From positions 1-11,986 of the forward strand of contig JAJKFJ010012840.1 in the NCBI GenBank assembly GCA_027382625.1: a stretch of 11,986 nucleotides of DNA. The letters run 5' to 3'. The notes below the pieces were generated by a model that worked only from the letters and a program-made list of their open reading frames with translations, was not told the DNA's origin and did not search any database. Both the position numbers and the translations under genes were made by a program. The DNA is from Tetmemena sp. SeJ-2015 (taxonomy: Eukaryota; Ciliophora; Spirotrichea; Sporadotrichida; Oxytrichidae). The number at the start of each line of letters is the position of its first letter. Within the stretch, counting starts at the first letter, position 1. Positions 8,177-11,986 of this stretch are shown here, piece after piece.

Positions 8177-8290
8177 ATTTCTAATTTCCTTAGCATTTTT
8201 GCTATATCTAAAGTTTGTTAAAAGTTGTCCTAGAAAACCTTCACATTATTCTAGTTTGATGAAATATTTTACCTTTTCTCTAAATTTATG
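8177..8290 (-). CDS. Upstream segment of the histidine-kinase-like gene
   Basis: A 38-codon open stretch on the minus strand preceded by two consecutive TGA codons. It reads FREKVKYFIKLEQCEGFLGQ, then LLTNFRYSKNAKEIRN, and then the candidate intron. No methionine starts it, so the 5' end must come from another segment. A further small island at 8296-8345 (SSLEVYGDQFDDDTEMMTQI on minus) lies just upstream in a different frame. The assignment depends on the candidate intron being real. Confidence 0.3.
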
Positions 8291-8328
8291 TCATCATTTC
8301 GGTGTCATCGTCGAATTAGTCGCCATAT

Positions 8329-8340
8329 ACTTCTAAAGAA
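8329..8340 (+). repeat. 12-base direct repeat ACTTCTAAAGAA, copy 2
   Basis: Partner of 8012-8023. It lies at the upstream (minus-strand) edge of the small island 8296-8345, with AT-rich DNA beyond. Confidence 0.4.
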
Positions 8341-8643
8341 GATTTTATTTTTGTATATTACATAAATATTTGAGTTAATAGAGTAATTATTAAAGTTCTT
8401 ATTTAATTTGAATGTGATTAGAGTACTATTTATTATAAGGGAGGGCTTTATAATTCAATTAAGGCAATTTTATATCAATCTCTTTAGATATTTTAAAATA
8501 AATTATAAATATAACAAATAGGAGAGGTTATATTAAAGTAATCAAATCTTAAATCAAAGAAATAATTTATTTGCTCTCTTTTAATCTTCATTATTTTTAA
8601 ATAAAATAAATCCTTATAAATTAGGTTTTCATATAAATCTGCA

Positions 8644-8814
8644 ATGATGCATCCAGCTTCTCTGCGAGTAACGCGGAGAGCTTTAATGAAAATAAGATTT
8701 GAGTTCTGGCTCACAGAGCACGGCCTAAAAGCTAAACTTGACCCGCCTCACTAACGCCCACACTCAGCTCTACGCCGATATGTTCCCCTCTTCAAACCTC
8801 AGACTCAGCGCATT
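8644..8814 (+). repeat. 170-bp duplicated block, copy 2
   Basis: About 94% identical by hand count to the reverse complement of 4572-4741, with one extra A at about 8686-8693. The match starts at ATGATGC, preceded here by AT-rich DNA instead of the signal-anchor codons. It ends at GCGCATT, after which this copy continues as coding DNA. The extra base adds a second frame problem, so neither copy gives a continuous frame on its own. Confidence 0.85.
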
Positions 8815-8998
8815 CCCAACTACTGACCGTGTTGTATACAGAGCAGGAGACATCATTCTTCTTGAAGTTTTCCTATTTGATACTCTGACTAAAATTCCAT
8901 ATTTTTTTTTAACTCCTTACATCCCACCTGCATCTTCTCCAACTTCTTTCGGTCTCAGAAAATAAAATTTTTTATTTATAATTCAATTAATTTATGTC
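8690..8998 (+). CDS. Alpha-2-macroglobulin-like segment with MG2 features
   Basis: Open frame between TGA 8687-8689 and TGA 8999-9001. It reads SSGSQSTAQKLNLTRLTNAH, then TQLYADMFPSSNLRLSAFPT, then TDRVVYRAGDIILLEVFLFD, then TLTKIPYF. The TDRxxYRxGDxxxxEV pattern is the hallmark of the MG2 domain start in alpha-2-macroglobulin family proteins (usually TDR/TDK-xxYRPGD; here alanine replaces proline). Known family role: large extracellular protease traps; the thioester and bait regions are not in this window. After IPYF comes a run of nine T and a stretch (TPYIPPASSPTSFG) that is open but less certain. Upstream, the first 46 bases of the duplicated block are in another frame. Confidence 0.55.
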
Positions 8999-9099
8999 TG
9001 ACCATTAACATTTTCAATTCTTACTCCACCACCGCTTAAATTATAATTAAAATGCTGTGGCCACTGTGATAAATGCAAATAATTTAAATTATGACCATT
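8999..9099 (+). other. Disrupted stretch with direct repeats, candidate small IESs
   Basis: This stretch carries both TGA codons (8999-9001 and 9092-9094) that interrupt the alpha-2-macroglobulin-like frame. TGACCATT occurs at exactly these two positions, 93 bases apart, a multiple of three. GCTTAAA also occurs at 9034-9040 and 9103-9109, 69 bases apart. Removing one copy plus the 69 bases keeps the frame and deletes the second TGA; the first would still remain. Both repeats are short and could be chance. Confidence 0.3.
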
Positions 9100-9811
9100 C
9101 CAGCTTAAACTAACTTCGGGCCCACTATTAAATATTATTATTGCATATGCTATCGCAACTTCCAAATTTACATCTTATTTTTATTTATTACAATCTCCTC
9201 TGGAAGTAGATACCTATACCTTAGTCATTAAAAATTCAAACACTTTTAAAGTTAACTTTTAAGTAATCATCTCCGATAGTTAAAATAATTATTTATTTAA
9301 AGATAACACCAATTATATTTTCGCAGAGACTTCGGTTTAATTCTAAGTCAGAGAGTATAATACTCCTGTTCAAGTTGACACTATCAATTTTAGTGCCTTT
9401 AAATTAGGTTATTACAATTTGTTATCATTAATATATTTAAACAAATCCCCTGAAAGAGACATCTTAAAACAACAGAGATTATGGCAAGATATTTTTTATT
9501 ACAATCATGATTTGATTCGTTTTATTATCAAATAGAAAAAGAATTAGTTTTATTTGGTTATAGGTTTATAGTTGTTATAATTTCCTGCAGTTATATTACA
9601 GAATGAGTTAGAATGTTGTTGTTAAAATTAAATCTAAAATGATTATTTTATTTTTTTAATTAAATTATAAAAGCCAGGTCAATTGTATTAGTGTTTTATC
9701 TTTTAATTATTTAATTCTTCAATTTACACTTATTTGATTGTTTATTTACAATAGAGAGTCTATATTTTAGAAAAATTTTCTGTGAAGTATTTTCTTTGTG
9801 GAAAAAAATGA
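9095..9811 (+). CDS. Alpha-2-macroglobulin-like segment with MG3-type entry
   Basis: The same frame as 8690-8998, open from 9095 to TGA 9809-9811. It reads PFQLKLTSGPLLNIIIAYAI, later SPLEVDTYTLVIKNSNTFKV, then NFQVIISDSQNNYLFKDNTN, and FAETSVQFQVREYNTPVQVD, then TINFSAFKLGYYNLL. FQVREYNTP corresponds to the MG2-MG3 junction of the family (FxVxEYxxPxFxV), at a sensible distance from the TDR motif. The part 9425-9535 (NKSPERDILKQQRLWQDIFY) is open but AT-rich, and beyond about 9540 coding is doubtful. No thioester motif is present, so the gene must continue elsewhere. Several TAA/TAG codons are glutamine. Confidence 0.5.
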
Positions 9812-10128
9812 TATTTTAAGTATTTGAGAAATTTTTGCTGAAATGAAATATATATCTAAGCTTAGATAAGAGTTAATTTTTCAAAATAATTTATAAAATG
9901 TGAGAGACAAAAACTTTGTCTAATAATGATAAGCGATAATAAAGACTCAACTAAAACCTTCTATAAATCTGCTTAATAGAAGAATTATCGAATATTTAAG
10001 GTTAATATGATTTTTAGTAAGAATGACTTTTAATTTGTAAAACAAAAATAAATATGCATTCAGAATAACAAATATTATTTTTCTGAATAAAAAAATTTTC
10101 TAAAGATAAAAAATCTAAAGTTCTCTGA
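9812..10128. other. AT-rich spacer
   Basis: About 320 bases of AT-rich DNA between the alpha-2-macroglobulin-like segment and the next island. No motif or gene recognised. Confidence 0.35.
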
Positions 10129-10419
10129 AGCATAAATTATAATGTTAATATAAAATTTCACACTAACTCAGCAGGAGCTAGCATTGAAATCTTTGGAGAC
10201 TACTCCTTTTCGGATGGTACTTCAGATAATAGCCTTACCATATATGGAAGAGTCTTTTCTACATACCAATCGTCAAATTTAATATATAATAGAGTTTAGA
10301 ATTAAAATAAATATAGAATGGGTAAATACTAAACAAGTTCTAATAATCAAAGTATTAAAAATAGCAAGGATATTCCTAATTTTTTGAAGACAAGTTGGAT
10401 GATCAAAAATTAATTTTGA
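10129..10419 (+). CDS. Cadherin-like/CADG-type coding segment
   Basis: The frame is open from 10129 to TGA 10417-10419. The GC-richer core 10156-10290 reads FHTNSAGASIEIFGDYSFSD, then GTSDNSLTIYGRVFSTYQSS. It shares GDY and (S)LTIYGR with the segment at 1471-1560 (GDYINY, SITIYGRGV), so the two are probably related domains of one family; DNA identity is low. Downstream, NLIYNRVQNQNKYRMGKYQT and onward is AT-rich and may be outside the segment. No start codon or signal peptide. A hairpin covers the stop. Confidence 0.4.
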
Positions 10420-10430
10420 TTTTCATCCAA
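10395..10430 (+). terminator. Hairpin over the stop codon
   Basis: TTGGATGA (10395-10402) pairs with TCATCCAA (10423-10430), with further pairing possible between CAAAAAT and ATTTTG inside. It spans the TGA at 10417-10419. It could end a transcript or be the remnant of a small palindromic element. Function not established. Confidence 0.3.
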
Positions 10431-10695
10431 AATTAGATACAAAGCATTCCTCTTCCATAAGATTAACTGCATTGAAAGATTTTAATTCTATTATTCTACT
10501 ACTAATTGAAAAGTTTATCCCCCACTTAAATCAGGCTGTTAAGATAAAAAGACTATACTCTGTCTATATTTATAGAGTTATATCATAATAATCTAATATG
10601 CGTTGATTTTATTCTTGCTTTTTAATCATTTTAATTATCTGCTTCAACTGATGTCCATTAAATTCTAAACTATAAAGTTTAATTTAAATTAAAAT

Positions 10696-10920
10696 ATGAA
10701 TTAAGTTCAAATAATAACTGAAGAGTTGTAAATTGATGGCCGCTAAATTGTAAAATAGGTATATGAAAATGGGGCTTGTTCTAAAGCTTATTTGGCTAGG
10801 GGGAGACGGAAGTTAACCTCATTCCATTTTATGGTAAAAAAAAAACTAAAAAATCGCATAACAAGGCAAAAGTTGAGAGATTTTTGCTTTTTAAATATAC
10901 ATAAGGCTCAAAATTTATGA
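10696..10920 (+). CDS. Hypothetical ORF ending in the left inverted-repeat arm
   Basis: ATG 10696 to TGA 10918-10920 gives 74 residues with four in-frame TAA/TAG codons read as glutamine: MNQVQIITEELQIDGRQIVK, then QVYENGACSKAYLARGRRKL, then TSFHFMVKKKLKNRITRQKL, then RDFCFLNIHKAQNL. It is basic in the second half. Its last third matches the minus-strand ORF at 11420-11650 in the same frame (KLRDFCF, then AQNL). There the frame continues past the point where this one meets TGA, so this copy may be truncated. No family recognised. A basic, duplicated, inverted ORF suggests a mobile-element remnant, but no transposase motif is visible. Confidence 0.4.
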
Positions 10921-10955
10921 TTTAAAAATTCCTCTGAAAGTATCTAAAAACCTAC
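10795..10955 (+). repeat. Left arm of a diverged inverted repeat
   Basis: Positions 10864-10953 match the reverse complement of about 11425-11515 at roughly 80% by hand, with two small indels. Examples are GAGAGATTTTTGCTTT, GGCTCAAAATTTA and CTCTGAAA followed by TATCTAAAA. Weaker similarity extends outwards to a purine-rich box GGGGGAGACGGAA at 10799-10811, which has a counterpart at the same distance in the other arm. Confidence 0.7.
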
Positions 10956-11213
10956 TATAAGTCTAATTTACCTATAAAAACTTAGTATTTTTATGAAGTT
11001 ACGCCAATATATATTCCTTAACTAAATCTGGCCCTTCATTTTTCTATCATTGCTTTGATTGCCTTCCTCTCAACTTTATAAGCATCTCACCTTGACTATA
11101 TTTATTAAGAAGGGATACTGCAAGAAGGACAAAATTAAGATAATAATATCTCTTGCAATGCTTTAATATTTGAATTTAAATAATATAAAAGGGCTCTGTA
11201 ATAATTTTGTTGA
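10938..11213 (+). CDS. Hypothetical membrane ORF between the repeat arms
   Basis: Open for 91 codons after TGA 10935-10937, ending at TGA 11211-11213. It reads KYLKTYYKSNLPIKTQYFYE, then VTPIYIPQLNLALHFSIIAL, then IAFLSTLQASHLDYIYQEGI, then LQEGQNQDNNISCNALIFEF. A hydrophobic span LALHFSIIALIAFLSTL lies at about residues 31-47. There is no ATG near the beginning. It lies mostly in the spacer of the inverted repeat. A minus frame over 11040-11160 is also open, so the strand is not certain. No family recognised. Confidence 0.3.
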
Positions 11214-11270
11214 GAAGATAGCATGCGTATTTCTTAATTTTAGAATTGACATTGAATTTAATCAAATAAG

Positions 11271-11456
11271 GTGCTTGATTTATTCCACTTATGTTGGATT
11301 TTAATTTATATTATCCAAAGTCTTTTGAAGTATCAGACTATAAAATTGCATAAATGTGACTCAGTGATTAAAGAAGCGAAGAAAACCCAGGATAATCAAA
11401 TAACTCATGTAAATTATAATTATAATATGCTTTTAGATATTTTCAGAGAAATCTGA
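11271..11456 (+). CDS. Hypothetical ORF between the repeat arms
   Basis: A 61-codon frame ending at TGA 11454-11456, opening at GTG with no nearby ATG. It reads LDLFHLCWILIYIIQSLLKY, then QTIKLHKCDSVIKEAKKTQD and onward: a hydrophobic N-terminal half and a charged C-terminal half. It has no in-frame TAA or TAG at all, which is uncommon in sequence this AT-rich and gives slight support. Its end overlaps the right repeat arm on the opposite strand. No family recognised. Confidence 0.25.
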   Translation: MLDLFHLCWILIYIIQSLLKYQTIKLHKCDSVIKEAKKTQDNQITHVNYNYNMLLDIFREI

Positions 11457-11650
11457 AATCCTAAATTTTGAGCCTCATGGAAATTTTTAAAGCAAAAATC
11501 TCTCAATTTTTTGGCATTTTCGTTCAATTTTAGCTTTATTGAGCAATTTTTAAGTTTATTTGCCATTCCGTTCCCTCCCCCGCTTATTGAAATATAATAT
11601 GAATTTGTTCTACAGCTATTACTATAGGAGTCATATACGAAGGGATTCAA
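11420..11650 (-). CDS. Hypothetical ORF in the right inverted-repeat arm
   Basis: A minus-strand frame of about 76 codons without any in-frame TAA/TAG, open further upstream in the ciliate code (KIGLNPFVYDSYSNSC). It reads ISGGGNGMANKLKNCSIKLK, then LNENAKKLRDFCFKNFHEAQ, then NLGFQISLKISKSIL. KLRDFCFxNxHxAQNL is shared, in the same frame, with the plus-strand ORF at 10696-10920. This makes it the better evidence that the repeat is derived from coding DNA. The start is unclear; the only ATG in the frame lies at GMANKL. Family unknown. Confidence 0.4.
   Translation of the reverse strand: MNPFVYDSYSNSCRTNSYYISISGGGNGMANKLKNCSIKLKLNENAKKLRDFCFKNFHEAQNLGFQISLKISKSIL
11425..11590 (-). repeat. Right arm of a diverged inverted repeat
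   Basis: Partner of 10795-10955, in inverted orientation about 470 bases away. The conserved core is 11425-11515. A purine-rich box matching the left arm's lies at about 11568-11583 at equal spacing from the core. Confidence 0.7.
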
Positions 11651-11986
11651 TCCAATTTTAATTTAAATTTAAATTAATTCTATAAACAAAACTTAGTTTT
11701 TAGAAGAAATATTTTAGATGAATTTCATTTAAGAAGATTAACTGACTTAAAAATTAAAAAAATCCTTGATTATGAGATTCTCTTAAATTATTTTCTCAAT
11801 AAAAATTGCTATACTCAAGGAACATATATTTAATAAATAATCTCTAGATTTTCTACCGCTTATTATTGTAGGAACCCATTTGAAATGAAATTTTTATGAA
11901 ATCAAATTAAATATACTATTTAATTTGGGAAAGTTAATTCTTCAAAAATATTGCTTACCTACCGCGGCTGAATTATCCTTTGATCA
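11651..11986. other. AT-rich right end with a small GC patch
   Basis: About 290 bases of AT-rich DNA without a recognisable gene. The last 30 bases are GC-richer. On the minus strand they read DQRIIQPR followed by GTAGGTAAGC, which could be the end of an exon and a 5' splice site of a gene lying beyond the window. This is only a suggestion from a few codons. Confidence 0.25.

Noticed and set aside
8493..8714. 73-codon minus-strand ORF overlapping the second duplicated block
   Set aside because: Its only GC-rich part is the antisense of the duplicated coding block, whose plus-strand reading leads into the MG2 motif; the rest is AT-rich. It is a shadow.
9034..9100. Cysteine-rich CCGHCDKCKQF reading, considered as a zinc ribbon
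   Set aside because: It lies between the two TGA codons in a likely eliminated stretch, and no second cysteine pair follows.
1..11986. Macronuclear chromosome or ordinary genomic DNA of another AT-rich organism
   Set aside because: No C4A4 telomeric repeats. Coding islands are short and separated by long AT-rich stretches, and in-frame TAA/TAG codons require the ciliate code. An AT-rich ciliate with large macronuclear chromosomes cannot be fully excluded.

Overview
The window looks like germline (micronuclear) DNA of a ciliate, most likely a hypotrich/spirotrich such as Oxytricha, Stylonychia or a relative. It is roughly three quarters A+T by eye. Short GC-richer islands of about 100-300 bases sit in it and read as protein only if TAA and TAG are glutamine and TGA is the only stop (the ciliate nuclear code). 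Under the standard code there are almost no long ORFs. This pattern matches macronuclear-destined segments (MDSs) separated by AT-rich internal eliminated sequences (IESs). With TGA as the sole stop, chance ORFs of 60-130 codons are common here, so ORF length alone is weak evidence. I relied on GC-rich codons, motifs and duplicated copies.

Layout. 1-650: a GC island at the left edge and a minus-strand ORF, both hypothetical. 720-1970 (+): coding segments resembling a cadherin-like (CADG-type) extracellular protein, then small islands that each end in the same octamer. 2030-3940 (+): islands with hydrophobic stretches, a cluster of short hairpins, and long AT-rich gaps. 4572-4820 (-): the start of a secreted or membrane-anchored protein; its 170-bp distal part is repeated at 8644-8814 in the opposite orientation. 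4821-7660: mostly AT-rich, with two unassigned islands and a CT tract. 7669-8290 (-): a two-exon-like gene with a histidine-kinase H-box motif. 8644-9811 (+): the second copy of the 170-bp block, running on into a protein with alpha-2-macroglobulin-like MG2 and MG3 features. 10129-10419 (+): another CADG-like segment. 10795-11590: a diverged inverted repeat with ORFs in and between its arms. The last 300 bases are AT-rich.

The best-supported and most interesting points are these: (i) the two inverted, overlapping pieces of one alpha-2-macroglobulin-like gene, one holding the signal anchor and the other the MG domains, as expected for a scrambled germline gene or two broken paralogues; (ii) the inverted-repeat element near the right end; (iii) the three-fold octamer at coding-segment ends near 1.6-2.0 kb. 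No rRNA, tRNA, CRISPR array, telomeric C4A4 repeat or complete known transposon was recognised.
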